A stretch of DNA of 64,000 nucleotides, from the NCBI RefSeq assembly GCF_026914265.1, contig NC_069135.1:9069001-9133000 (forward strand), read 5' to 3'. Origin of the DNA: Mya arenaria. Its lineage: Eukaryota > Mollusca > Bivalvia > Myida > Myidae. This document shows positions 14,520-40,193 of this stretch, piece after piece; positions within the stretch are counted from its first letter, which is position 1; the number at the start of each line of letters is the position of its first letter. A program made the position numbers and the translations under genes. The notes under the pieces were generated by a model. That model made no database searches, was not told where the DNA came from, and saw nothing but the letters and a program-made list of their open reading frames with translations.

Positions 14520-15075
14520 CTTTGACCATAGAGGTCTAAAACTGTGTTGGCTGTAAACAACTGTGTGAAGTATTGTCCATTGAATGACGGATATCGAAGT
14601 AATAAGTGAAAATCCTACCTTGTCCTAAATTATAACCGGACTCAATGTGCTCTATTACTTTAACCTAAGTTCCTAAGTCAATCAATAACTTGTATTTAAA
14701 ATGAAATGGTGTAATGTAACCTAATGTAACCTTATTGAAAAAATGGTCGTCAACAATTGTGTGAAGTATTAAGTCAATTGAATGAAGGGTTTATAAGTTA
14801 TCAACGAAAATTCCCTTTTTGCCCTCAAACTTTAACTCGACACAAATTGCTCTAAAACTTTAACCTAAGTCCATCAGTTAATTTGGTGCCATAATTTGTA
14901 CTAAGGATAAAACGGAGTTATGTAACCTCCTGGTGTCATGATCCTGAATTGAATGGAATAAAGGGCATTGGAGTTATAAGTGCAAATGCCAAACTGCCCT
15001 ACATTTTTAGCCGGACGCCGATGCAGACACCGATGCAGACGCCGACGCTGAAGCCGGGCGTATAGTATAGCATAC
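14520..15075. repeat. Interspersed repeat ending in GACGCCGACG-rich segment, copy B
   Basis: Repetitive block with two similar sub-units (CTAAAACTTTAACCTAAGT repeats) and a right end made of GCCGACGC-type words (15013-15056). The same block occurs in intron 1 of copy D (36085-36453 plus 37665-37795, split by a later insertion) but is absent from intron 1 of copies A and C. No coding region recognised; probably a non-autonomous DNA element. Confidence 0.7.
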
Positions 15076-15925
15076 TTTATCTTCTATTTATATTCATTTA
15101 TATAACATACTCGTAAAAGGTTATCGTTTTTACCGATTTTTCCTTTCGGACGCCAAAATTAATAAGGAAGTGTATGAAGTGCATTTATAAATCATTATAA
15201 ATTATGGAGTCTAGTATACATTTATTATCCTGGAATTATCAATGGAAACATGTTCACAGTTTATTAGTTTTTACCAGACATGAGTCACAATGTCGCTAAT
15301 GAAAGCTAAATTGTAGAGTAATTATGTCTGTTTTGATAACCAAATGATACTGTTGTGTACAAGTCATGTTTTGGTATGAACGTTGAGGTTTTTTTTAATT
15401 TAAACGAGGTAACATAGCAATATCTAAAGGGTTTTTGTCGTTGTTTGTAATGTTTCAACAACAACAGATTAAAAACATGGGCATCTACGACAGTTAATGA
15501 CGCTCGTCTATTTGACTCAGTTAATCATGGGGAATTATTAGCATTTAAGCCAGCCTTGGACCTATTAGCACCTTTGTTTGTCACAATGCAAAATCATGTG
15601 TTTGATGAACCCTGGCATGTTGCAAAATTTGCCAAAAAAATTAAACCAAACAACTAAATGATAGCTAAATTTGGAAACGTAATAAAGTTGGGCTTTTAAT
15701 TGAGGAAGTTTCTTAAAGATAAGATTTACCACAATAAATAATACTCTTTTAATATTCCAAAAAGGATTAATAAATGTAGAAAACAATGGTTCTGAAGGAT
15801 ACCAAGTTTAATTTGAAACAAATGAGCCTAAAACACAGTATTTCTACCTTATGAGATCATAGTATACCACAGTGAATCTTTAAGCATTTACCAATCATTC
15901 AATATATTTGCGCGTTCTGCTTTTT

Positions 15926-16174
15926 AAGTTTAAACATATTTATTTTACAACGATTGTGAAACAAGTTATTACAACATTATATTAATCACTCTCGTTGGCA
16001 CGATTTTACGCGAGAGTGTGGTCTTGTGTTGTGGGGGAAACCGGAGAACCCGGAGAAAACCCACTTGTCCGGCTTGGTGACCACAAACCAAACTCACATG
16101 CGCCCAAGCCGGGAATCGAACCCGGGTCGCCTAGGTGATAAGCGAGTGCGCTAACCACTGCGCTAACCGGACAA
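15926..16174 (-). mobile_element. tRNA-derived SINE
   Basis: Read on the minus strand, the head has a tRNA-like A box (TTAGCGCAGTGGTTAGCG) and B box (GGTTCGATTCCCG), then a tail domain with the words GGTTTTCTCCGGGTTCTCC typical of tRNA SINEs in molluscs and other animals. It is flanked by a target duplication GCGTTCTGCTTTT (15912-15924 and 16175-16187). About 250 bp, in intron 1 of copy B. The tRNA part is not a functional tRNA gene because it is fused to the SINE body. Confidence 0.88.
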
Positions 16175-16812
16175 GCGTTCTGCTTTTAAATGCACGATTA
16201 CAATCCTTTTATCAGTAATTAATATTTTATTATTTAAATCAATTATTTAGTAAGTAGTCAAAATTCATATTTGTTATAAGAGTGAATTTGAATAAGTGTG
16301 TCACTTAAACATATATGCGCAAAGACAGTTTAACGGTTTTCAAATGGTAACCAGTATGTAAATCGTTGAACGACAACGCATTAACGCTCGCTTATATGCT
16401 CTTTTACTAATGCAAGTTCTACATCTGCCTTCAAAACACGGGTTTAACACTTATTATTCCTGGAAAACGGAAATAAGATATTTCATCGTGTTTAACGTTT
16501 TCAAAGGATGACACCATTTGAGCTTGGTTGTTTTTCCAAATTTTAAACCGTGATATACAGACGTTGTCAAATTCACTTAATGTCAGACCTTTTGCGAAGA
16601 AGTAAAAAACAAAACGTTTCCACTTTTAATAGCAAATTAGAAATAGAAAACAACGCTTACTTGAAGTAGCTACAGTCATGTCTCCGCCTTTTCCGGTCTG
16701 CTTCTTCGCCTGATGGCATCGTGTCTTCTGTCCGCCTGAAACACGACCGGAAGTAGTCAATGAGCTCCATCAGCACGCACACGACGGCCGTCCACATACA
16801 GAGAGCCTGCAT

Positions 16813-17357
16813 CCTAACATCCGTCCTCCACCGGCCGTTAACAACTCTATGACTTACATATTAAAATAACCACTCCAGTTTAAGGTTACATTGTCCACAC
16901 CGTTTCGATGTCATTTATCTGAATGTGTTTCAGCAATGATGTATTAGCCGTTAAAATAAAAAGGTATTGTACAATCCATTAGAAATATCGAATTGCAGAA
17001 AAGAAATAATCAAGCGTACAATATCCCTGAAAAACTGATAGGCTGCTTTGAGAGCCAACTTCTCAAATCATCTTAATCCAACACAGTCACGATTGCAGCA
17101 ACTTGAAGTACAGCTATCGGAGACGTTAACCGATTCTACCTATTTCTCTCCACGATAAGAGCCATGAACACAACAATAACAAAATTCACTTCAGCTCAAA
17201 ACAAATTGTCTTATTCCCCTGTCCTGCAACCATAGAAATGGGACCGGTAAAGAATGTGCTATACTTTCATGGTGTAAAATACATTGTCTAAAACCTGAAT
17301 CGCACGTTACAAGTATTTTATAAACGACCTCTTTATTTTCACCAATACCTTCCGTTC
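16813..17357. other. 5' flank of copy B, no gene seen
   Basis: Matches the 5' flank of the intact copy D (40194-40757) closely, so it holds whatever core promoter the family has. I cannot point to a convincing TATA box or initiator by eye. Confidence 0.55.
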
Positions 17358-17365
17358 GGCGTACA

Positions 17366-18174
17366 CACAGGGGCAGGTTGCGTTGTTTTGACACACCACG
17401 CCCCCGTCCGTTTTTGGAAGTCAAATATCGTCCAACAGAGCCGTGCACACGATTTACAATCTTTGTTTATTTCTTTACGCATATGCTGACATGGACATTG
17501 CGCAACCGGAAATTATTCACGGTGCATGCGTTGGTGCCCTGCTTGCATCTACGATATAGTTGCGTTGCGTGGGTAAATTTGTTCGTGTATACACATACTA
17601 GCTGGCATGTATAATTATTGTAAACAAAGTATGAACATTGTTTTTTAGCATGCACGGCTCTATGGGACGATATTTGACTTCCATTTCACCTGTATCGTGA
17701 TAGATATATTGTTTCTCTTAAGCACACGTGTTAAATTTATGATGCAATACCGGGATAATGCATTTTAGTCTGGAAAATTTCGGTGAAATTTGCGGGTAGT
17801 TGGTTCGTCGAGTAACATGTTTTAGGAAACTCGGGTTTGAAATTGCATTTGTTTTCGTTAAAACTGTACATTTTCTTAAAGATTGACACTAACTCTACAA
17901 GGAATATCCAAAAATGTAGAGTTTGGTTAAGATTTGATAAAGTTATGGCCTCTTAAACAGGGTCATGTCGGCAAATACATGGAAATTCAGGGTCAAGTCG
18001 TCACCCTTTACAAAGATAATAAAATAAAAAATAAAAATAAAAAAAATAATTTTTTTTTGCCAATTTTCACAAGTTACAGTTACCACATCTTATTCTTACT
18101 AAAATTTCATAAAAAAAATGATAAAAAAACGGACGGGGGCGTGGTGTGTCAAAACAACGCAACCTGCCCCTGTG
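17366..18174. mobile_element. 809-bp TIR element with 8-bp target duplication (hAT-like)
   Basis: Ends match as inverted repeats over about 50 bases (17366-17416 and 18124-18174), beginning CACAGGGGCAGGTTGCG. Both sides carry the same 8 bases GGCGTACA (17358-17365 and 18175-18182). An 8-bp duplication and CA-GGGG ends fit the hAT superfamily, though this is inferred. No transposase is recognisable inside. The corresponding place in copy D (about 40758) is empty. Confidence 0.88.
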
Positions 18175-18182
18175 GGCGTACA

Positions 18183-18960
18183 TATGTCCGCCAGAAATAC
18201 AACAATACGAATAAAGGAAGACTTACGCAAATAAATTATTAACAAGTCGTTCTCTTTAATTCACTGCAGAAATCTCATTATCAATTGTTTGTGTCTTTTG
18301 GCAACAATTTTACATTTATCAGTCATGGAATATTATCGATACAATGTCTGATATACATAATTACAATGATGCCGCTTTCGATAATGCTTAATGTTACTCA
18401 GTAACTTAGTCATACACAACTGACTCTTAAATACAGTACCTGCGCTCACGACAAAGGTACACAACGATTGTAGTTATGGTTCGTGGAGTTATGAGAAATT
18501 GCAGATTTTTGTGACATAAAAAAGGCCATGAATAAAACCAGAGCATCTCCTGGAACTTAAATCTCCGGGGTATTCACAGAACATTATCATATTAATAACA
18601 GCATACACATGCAATTAGCACTCAATTTATACAATTGATACTAACTCCGATGCCAATATTATATACTTAGAAAAAATGCGTTATATATTGGTTCATTTGA
18701 ATGACGACATGCACGTTTTGTTTGCTATCATACGAATGTCTCAGAATGAAAATTTTACGGGCATTGAAATTAAAACGCTTGACTGATTAAATAGTGACTT
18801 TAAAATCACGTACATTTTTCAATTTTAAATCCCATCAGAACGATTCCTGTGGAGCAATATTACCTGACAAAATATTATGTCCTGTATATCATATTGATCG
18901 TAATTTGATTTTCTAATACTATGGCGTATTAACAATGCGCTAGTTTGTTATATTTAGATG
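18183..18960. other. Upstream flank of copy B, no gene seen
   Basis: Continues the match to the upstream flank of copy D as far as about 18930 (D about 41680). No gene or RNA recognised. Confidence 0.5.
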
Positions 18961-18974
18961 CATACAACTTGTAA

Positions 18975-19310
18975 TCTACTTATGATTTACGAATATCACT
19001 TAGCAAGTGACTTAATACGTGATTACACGCATCTTATCTAGGTTACCAGTAAGTATTTTACTTACTAAGTTGAGTTCGTGAACCATAACTGGATAACATG
19101 TGAGTGCCTGATTTTGGAATGCATTTTTAGGTAACTGGTAACACGAACCTTATTCATTAAGCCAGTTATTATGCTACTTAATAAGTGGAATTCACAAATC
19201 ATATAACGAGTTAGTGCTAGAATTAGAAGCCACAAATGCATTTATAGATAACTGGTTACACGCATCTTACCTAGTTAACCAGTTAGTATGTAACGTATTT
19301 ACCGATGTGA
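18975..19310. repeat. About 117-bp tandem repeat, 2-3 units (dispersed family)
   Basis: Diverged units about 117 bp apart containing AACTGGTTACACGCATCTTA-like words and AATTCACAAATCATA (for example around 19081 and 19198). A further single unit in the opposite orientation lies at 59165-59270. Each unit mixes short inverted words such as TAACTGGT and ACCAGTTA, so it may be a foldback MITE or a small satellite. Confidence 0.65.
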
Positions 19311-19319
19311 GAATCATGC

Positions 19320-20012
19320 TGTGTGTCGTCTGCTTGGCGGTTTTTACATTTGAAAAACATATCATATTAGACTTCTATAGTTTCCATAGCAGTATGTCAA
19401 TACTGTTATACAGCATCCATTTGCCATTGGCATTGGACGCATGAAACTTGCGTCGTAAGTTCACTTATTCAGGCCTCAATTTCTCAAAAGTATTAAACAT
19501 GAGTAACAAGCTTTAGTGGCGATTTACCTAATCAAATGTTTTCACTTTATATTCGTGATACATATAAAAAAATGGTTTACCGTCATCATCATATATCATA
19601 TGATTGTTTCCTTAAATGTAAAATAAGCTTTAAGAGTGAGATCCAAACACAAATTATACTTACACAGCAATAGTGAGCTAAGTCTGTTATAAGGGACTTA
19701 AGATGTTTCGAGAAATAGTGGGGTGGGAGTGTACTCATACAGTCAATATTCTATTGAAATATCGAGGCACTCTTTTACGAACTCATTGATTGTCCCATGA
19801 TTTGAAAGTGTCCACACTGACCATTAGAAGCTATTCGACGTTTCAATAAAGCCGTCTCGTAAATTGGCTGTTCATTTCAATTAGCACAGTTAACGTGAGA
19901 CAACGAAGCAGCATATAACATCCAAGAGGTTCTGACAAGTGAGTATTTTAGTGTTTAAATAAAGAACATCTGCTGAAATCCGGAAGGCAATCGCAACTTT
20001 CAATAAGGTAAA
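19320..20012. other. Non-coding; right part is intron 2 remnant of copy C
   Basis: From about 19700 to 20012 it matches D 33240-33540 and B near 12720-12800. Exons 3-11 of copy C should lie to the left but none is detectable, so the 3' two-thirds of copy C has been lost. Confidence 0.6.
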
Positions 20013-20056
20013 GCAGCAAAATCACGATAATGATCATGTTGACGACGGACAAACTG
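20013..20056. repeat. Single 45-bp unit of the intron-2 minisatellite, copy C
   Basis: One unit of the family expanded in copies B and D (AATGATCATGTTGACG then GGACAAACT), at the matching position in intron 2. It shows the likely ancestral, unexpanded state. Confidence 0.8.
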
Positions 20057-20362
20057 TGGAACTAAAATGATATGTCTTGACGAGTTACCGATAACATAAC
20101 GAACTAACATATATTGAATAATACTGATACAATGCGTCCGACGTAACATCAGCTCTATTATCTATAATCAATATCATGCATTCCGGTGGCCAGACCCCAC
20201 ATACTAGTTTTGCCATCACCAAGATCATTAATGGGAAGACTACAATTTAGATGTATAGCAAATGATATTTAATTGAGCTATAAATAACTCAATGAATCGT
20301 CGAGCAACTTATATGTGCCTATAATAATACAAACATTCATGAATCATGGCCCACGTGCATAC

Positions 20363-21456
20363 ATATAGGTGTTGATCCGAACCACGTTGCCTAACATTTC
20401 CTTGTGAACGCAAATATCCGCATAGCTCCTGCAAAAAACATGGCAACTGTCAGCGTCCATCCCGTGGGAATAGAGTCTGTCATAGAATGTTTTTTTTATA
20501 TAGAAAACAAACAGTCTATGCCAATATGGAGATCCAATTTTGTACATACTGACATTTCGGATGAACTAATAATGTCCACATCACGTTTTATGGACGACTT
20601 TGTAACTTGCGTGTAACTATCAGCCAGAGTTTATGCAATTGTCATCATTACATACTCGTAAAAAGATGATCCTATTTTCTGTTTTTCCTTTCGGACACCA
20701 AAATCAATTATACAAGGGAGTGCATTTTACTGCATGAATCATCCTATGGAGCCTGGTATACATTTATTAACCTGCAATTATCCATGGAACCATATTAACC
20801 ATGGTTTGTTAGTTCTAACCAGACATAAGTAACAATGTGGCTAATGAAAGGTAATTTGCGGCGTAATTTTCTATGTCTATTTACGAGCAATTGATGGAAT
20901 TGTTGTGTACAGCCGAGGTTTTGGTATTAACGTTGAGCTATTTAGATGGTACACCAGGCCGTATAGCAACGCTTTAAAGGGTTTTGTTATTTTGTGTAAT
21001 GGTTTAATCAACAACAGTTCAAAATATCAAAAGGAGCTTTTAAAAGCGGTGGATAAGCTCGTTCAACTATATCAGTACAAAGGGGCATGACAAGCATTCA
21101 GCCAAGCCTTGGTGAGACTTTCGAAAACTGTGAACACTGTTTGTTTGTTTTATCGCTACAAAAAAGTTGTAACTGAGGAATAATAAAAATTGAAGCATTT
21201 TGAATTTTGGCTTTAACCGCGTGCTTTTTAATGATGAAGGTCCTTGCACGACAAAGCATAGACGGTCGCTGACATGAATTATAACTATCGACTTTTAAAA
21301 TTAAGGTTGAACATAACTTAATTCTTTAATTGGGATGTAAGATATTCCGGTCTGTTTCTACCCATGGTGGTATCTCGTCGTCTGTCCACCTAAAACACGA
21401 CCGAGGGAGTTGATGAGCTCCAGTAGCACGCACGTCCACACCCAGAGAGCCTGCAT
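20363..21456 (-). pseudogene. PRMT6-like pseudogene, copy C (exons 1-2 only)
   Basis: Minus strand. Exon 2 (20363-20428) reads SYADICVHKEMLGNVV with decay at conserved positions: HEEM has become HKEM and VRTNAYR has become VRINTYM. Exon 1 (start codon 21454-21456) begins MQALWVWTCVLLELIN and then loses frame through a one-base deletion relative to B and D; its 3' part encoding the basic RKRRRHD segment and donor is gone. No later exon is detectable. It cannot make an enzyme. Confidence 0.84.
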
Positions 21457-24400
21457 CTTAAAAACCCGGCCTACACCTGTCGTTAACAATTTTACGATCG
21501 ACAGTTCACAAAAAACATCATGATAGTATAGGACTATATTGTCCAGAACGAGAGCTACTGCGTTTGAATGTAATTTAGACAAAAAATAACGGAGCTTATC
21601 ATATCACCTTAAAAATGACTTTGATAGCCAAAGTCTTAAATCATCTTAATCCAACTCATTCATGGTCCGACTTGAAGCACAACTATCGAAGATGTTCAAA
21701 GTCTTACCAAACCGATTCTAGGAATTTACCTCATTTCCTTTCTCGCTTCACCATAGGAGTCATTAACACAGCAATAAATAAATTGACTTCAGCTCGTACT
21801 TTGATGTTTTAAAATACATGTCTGAAACCTAAATCGCTCGTTTAAAGTATTTCATGAACGACATCTTTATTTTCAATATATTACGTTCGCATAGTTATCC
21901 AATACAGACATCTTTTAACATTAACCGAAAAAACAATTTATATTAGACAAAGAAATGTCAAAGAGGCACTTAACAATTACGTGATGTATGCAAAGCATAT
22001 TTTATAAACATTTGTCTTCTAGCAAGGCAACTGTATGAATAACGCAAATAAATCATTAACAAGTCGTTTTCTCTTGTACATGTGTATTTGCAACAGCAAA
22101 ATTCGGGACGTGATGGAATGTTGTCGATACATTATCTTATATACAAAATAACAATGATGCTGCCTTCGATGATAATTTATTCAACTCAGATACTCAGTCA
22201 TGATATTGAATTGATAATTCACAACGAAAAAATGCAATTAGCACCCCATTTATATCATTCTCAGAATTGATAAATGCCCGGTCTGAAACAATACTGACTG
22301 ATTTACACTGCCGTTTATATAATGATTGATCGGTTTTTCTACAACTTTGTGCATTACTTTTGTCCGAATATGCCATAAATGTCTCCATAAATGTCTAATG
22401 ACAATATCTTACAATAAATATTTTCATGACTACATTAGGCAAGTATATCCACCTGCTGTCCTTTGAGCTACCTAATAACCTTACCAGTGGCACGTTACGT
22501 TGTCTACGACGAGAGCGCACCACATTGAATGTCAATTACCTGTTTATGATTTAAATTTGTTTCATCGATGCTCCATTGCGCTGTTGAAATCAATTAAGGG
22601 TATTTCAAAACGTTTAAAATAGTGGACTGCAAAGAAATCAAACCAATTGCGATGTTGAAATCAATTAAGGGTATTTCAAAACGTTTACAATGGTGGACTG
22701 CAAAGAAAACCAAACCATTCTGATAGTAAGATGCCAACGTTTTGGCTGCAGCGACAAAGATCACTTGCTACCGGAGAAGTGCAAGATTTTATCAAAACAA
22801 AACCTGTACTCCCTATTTCGCTACAGGACATTAGAGCAATATTATAGATAATAGAACAACAATAACAAAGAATACTGTAGCTGGAAAAAATCGTCTTGTT
22901 GCGTCACCCATTATCATATACATGGAATAAGCCCTAAGTCTACGGTTCAGATTTTAAGGTTAAACAGTACTAGTCCTTACCCAAAACTAAAACCTTCTGT
23001 CAGTTTTGAAGTTTTAACCGTGACACCCTTCCCCAATATTTTTATATAATTAAGGTCGTAGGATGCCATCATATTTATTATTTACAAATTCTTTTTTATT
23101 CATTGTAGACAAGCTAGTGACTGTGTACATGTTGGTATGCTGTAAGAAACGATATATATGCGATACGGTAGTAATTCTGGCTAGGAACATTTCCAGTTTT
23201 CAAGAATTGAAACAATATATGTTGTTCGATTAAAGCAGTGTTCATCAAATGTGTTCAATTGTCCTTGCCGATTAAATGATGTGGACATTAAAACATATCA
23301 GGACCAGTGACGAAAATTGTAAACTTTTAGACTTAATTATTTATGCCAGGTATTTTATTTTTCAAATACTTAATTGAAATAAATTTTGTAAACTGGTATA
23401 AAAGTGTTTTGTTATTTAAAGATTGTTGTTGGCTTCTCTTTCCTTTTAGCGTTTAGAGATCGTTACAAGTGAGTTTAATGTATTTTCGGCGATGGGCACT
23501 TTCTGTTTGTATAGCCTTTTTCACAAAGTAAATGCTGAAAATGTTGCTTTAACTATTAATATGTGTATTTTATAACATGCTTTCCGGTGATTGAAAGAGA
23601 TTTATCAGTGAAATAAAAAGGATATTTAACTGTATGAAATATTGAAATTATATTTTGATATGTTTTACTGTTTTAAAACTTTGGACCGCTCTCAAATCAG
23701 AAATGACATTGGGTTGGCTGGCATACAGTATGGCGCGTTTTTATGAAAACAATAACAATTAAATGTCATTTTATATCCTTGTAGGCATATAATATAAAGC
23801 TTTTTTTGTTTCCGTGTAAGATCGCAATATATTTCAACTTGTGAGAGCGGTTACTATCCTACGCGGCTTATTCGTCAATTGCGTTAATAAAACCTAAAAA
23901 GAGTAGATACGCAAACATCATAAACAAGTCGTGCTCGTTAGATCATAGGAATTGCATTACCTCATGTGAGTGTAGTTTGACAGCATATTTTGTTAGGATC
24001 AAACTACACAATTGTAACACAACGAAATATTATTTAGAGGCAGACCACTTAAGATACGGGTACATATCAGCCCTGCCAGGAACATCATTTTATTCGTTCT
24101 TCAATTATTACAATTGGCTTTAATTTATTGGCCCATTCCTTGTTGAAAAGGAATACAGAGAACGGCTTTCAGACAGAAAAGTAAATGCAAGTTTGCATCA
24201 CAAAGGGGGGAATGTCGATGGCAAAGGACAATACGATTCTATTACACATCCTATCTTTATTCGATAGTTAAAACTTAACGTTTCCCTCATGTGTTAGCTT
24301 CTTCTTACAAACAACACATATAATGACATCACATAATAAATATAAGAACTAGTTGACTTTCTACCAACGGAGTACTTGTATAGGTACATTTGCAGGCGAA

Positions 24401-25459
24401 ACAATGTAGTGGACATGTTTTTAGTTAATCATAAAACATGGAAATGAAGAAACAAAAGCGTCCGGAAAGTGACGAATAAAAAAAGTCACAATTATTCTGA
24501 ATTTCTGAGCGGTTCAGGAGAAAACAATCCTAGCTACCAAGTACTGACAAACTGTTCAGGTCAAATTTATGAACCTGTACCAACATGCACCGTCTGTTAC
24601 ATTAAACAAATGCCGGTAACATTGTAAATATATAATGTAAAGGAAGATGCTGTGTCTCGTGTTTCACTATCATTATTCGGCTCTAAATGATCTACGATCC
24701 TCCCGGAACTGTGCATTTACTTACCCTATTCTGTCGTTAAAGACCAACTCATTGTGTTCATGGTTTTTATACGAAGTTTTAGTGCATTTTACATCACATA
24801 CACGGTTGCCTTAAAACGTTCAGATATGTAAGCTGCATATTTACTATGGTTCGTGTTAACATCTATAAATGAATCAAACGCAATCCAAGTGAAATTCGAT
24901 TTCCATTTTTTATATCAAATATCAACAGTTAATGGCATAATTAAATTATGACATAAGAAAACTAACTACTGATTTAGGTTGCGTTTAATATGAAAATGTA
25001 ATGTAATGGTTAGTCATATCACACTGTTCAAGGCACAATATCAAGTCGTTTAGACTAGACGTCTTGACCTAGAATAATGTCCACTTTATGGAATACTTGA
25101 CGATTGGTGTTCAGTTAGGAAACCTTGATGGAGACAAAAGTGTACCGATTAAGTGACCGTCACTTCTATTCTACAAACACTTGTGGCGCGCCTCTCTCTC
25201 TCTTGAACAGTCTCTGTATTGAAGGCTTAACTATCTTTCGTCAGATGTATAATACTCTTCTCAATTGTATTGTAATCATCAGACAAAGCAGTCGTTCATG
25301 AGATGCGTCCTTGTGTGTTTTGGTCCGCTGTTCACTTGGTGGGTAATACTGATATCTAGGAATCTGAAACACGTTATACTGAAGTTAACATATTCCTACC
25401 TTGATATACTGCAGTGTGTTGATGTCAACACTTTAATCACAAGAGATGTTTGTCAAACA
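21457..25459. other. 5' flank of copy C and C-to-D spacer, no gene seen
   Basis: Matches the A 5' flank and A-to-B spacer (5.3-9.96 kb) in the same order. It contains no recognised exon, RNA gene or conserved frame. The only internal structure noted is the 72-bp tandem duplication listed separately. Confidence 0.6.
22576..22720. repeat. 72-bp tandem duplication, 2 units
   Basis: Two nearly identical neighbouring units containing TTGAAATCAATTAAGGGTAT and GTGGACTGCAAAGAAA. The matching A-to-B spacer has only one diverged unit near 6890-6950, so the duplication is local and recent. Confidence 0.85.
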
Positions 25460-26543
25460 TTATGCCCCCCCCCCCCTGAGCGCCATGTTGTCAGGATTAT
25501 ATGGACAATTGAATGAAATATGCATGGACCGAAATGACAGCTGATTTGTTGCTGTTAAGGCAGTTTTAAGATTATGACCATTAAAGTGGGAGGATAGAGT
25601 GTGTTATGACCATGACCTTTGACTCTATGAACTCAAAATCCAGAGTCATCAGCTGGTCACCAGAAACCTAAATGTCAAGTTTGAGGGCCATGGATGCAGG
25701 CATTGTCAAGTTATCACTCAGACAACCTTTTATCATTCAAGGTCACTGTGACCTTGACGTTTGGCCCAATGACCCGTAAAATCAATAGGAACCATCTTCT
25801 GGCCAGGCCCAACCTCCAAGTCAAGTTAGAGGGACATGGGTGCAGGCATTGTCGAGTTATCACTCTGACAACCTTTTACCATTCCTGGACACTGTGACCT
25901 TGACCTTTGGCCAGATGACCCCCCAAAACCATAGGGGTTATCTCCTGGTCAGGCCAATTCTCCAAGTCAAGTTTGAGGGCCATGGGTGCAGGCATTGTCG
26001 AGTTATCACTCGGACAACCTTTTACCATTCAAGGTACATGTGACCTTGGCCTTTGGTCCAATGACCCCCAAAAACAGTAGGGGTCATATACTGGTCAGGC
26101 CCAACCTCCAAGTCAAGTATGAGGGTCATGGGTGCAGGCATTGTCAAGTTATCACTTGGACAACATTTTATCATTCAAGGTCACTGTGACCTTGACCTTT
26201 GGCCTGATGACCCTCAAAACAATAGGGGTCATCTACTGGTCAGGTCCAATTTCTATGTCAAGTTTGAGGGCCATGGGTGCAGGCATTGTTGAGTTATCAC
26301 TCGGACAAGGATTAAAATTATTTTACCATTAAAGGTCACTGTGACCTTGACCTTTGACCTGATGACCCCCAAAATCAATAGGGGTCATCTACTGGTCAGG
26401 CCCAACCTTCATGTGAAGTTTGATGACCATACGTCCAGGAATTGTTGAGTTATCACTCGGACAAGCTTTGGTCTACCGACGGACCGACATACCGACATGC
26501 CTGTGCAAAGCAATATACCCCTCTTCTTCGAAGGGGGGCATAA
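25460..26543. mobile_element. Non-autonomous TIR element with internal 146-bp tandem repeat
   Basis: Ends are inverted: TTATGCCCCCC at 25460 and GGGGGGCATAA ending 26543. Inside are about five units of 146 bp (for example starting near 25694, 25840, 25986 and 26132) rich in GTCACTGTGACCTTGACC, TAGGGGTCATCTACTGGTCA and GAGTTATCACTCGGACAA. The 3' end carries a short GACGGACCGAC-type run. The equivalent site in copy B (near 9950) lacks it, so it inserted after the block duplication. This type of repeat is common in mollusc genomes. No transposase seen. Confidence 0.82.
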
Positions 26544-26908
26544 TAATTGCAGCTGCTGCAAACAGTCGCATAAACACAATGTATGCAATGTCTTTGTTAA
26601 ATGCAGATTTCCATTTTAGGAAAATGAAACAAGTTTTACTTAACTTAAGGATTAAACATTTCCATCTTAATACATTTGAATATTCGTTCATGACCCAATG
26701 TTTTAAAAAATATAAGATACAGGTGCTGCAAATGTTCATAGTCGCAGAAACCCAATGTATGCATTCTCCTTGAATAAAGATTTCGATTAAAGGAAAATAA
26801 AAAAGAACAATATATAAATAAATTCTACTTAAAATGGATGACGTCAAATGACTGGCACAATAATATAAGAGACTAATTTTATATCATCAAAGTCGTTGAT
26901 TTGAAACA
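26544..26908. other. 3' flank of copy D
   Basis: Matches the 3' flank of copy B (9960-10312), with repeated words such as CAGGTGCTGCAAATG. It should hold the 3' UTR of copy D. I did not find an AATAAA on the minus strand close to the stop codon. Confidence 0.5.

Positions 26909-40193
<13,285 letters not shown>

Larger units (their letters stand above)
10313..16812 (-). pseudogene. PRMT6-like pseudogene, copy B
   Basis: Minus strand. Exons found: 1 (16661-16812), 2 (14065-14130), 5 (12243-12290, SEWM kept), 6 (12008-12076), 7 (11517-11587), 9 (11098-11207), 10 (10721-10837) and 11 (10313-10446). Exons 3 and 4, which carry the SAM-binding core, are gone: sequence near 12720 jumps to what in copy D is 33460. 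Exon 8 is also gone, with the join near 11370. Exon 10 carries 7 extra bases and exon 11 one extra base relative to D, so both are shifted in frame. Exon 1 is intact and starts MQALCMWTAVVCVL; it also has an internal Met (MPSGEEADRKRRRHD) that D lacks. No active methyltransferase can come from it, though several splice sites survive. Confidence 0.87.

Noticed and set aside
16100-16174. Possible tRNA gene on the minus strand
   Set aside because: A and B boxes are present, but the sequence runs straight into a SINE body and is bounded by a target duplication.
25694-26332. Series of 67-codon frames starting MQALSSYHSDNLL
   Set aside because: They recur every 146 bp because of the tandem repeat, overlap one another and lack any gene context.
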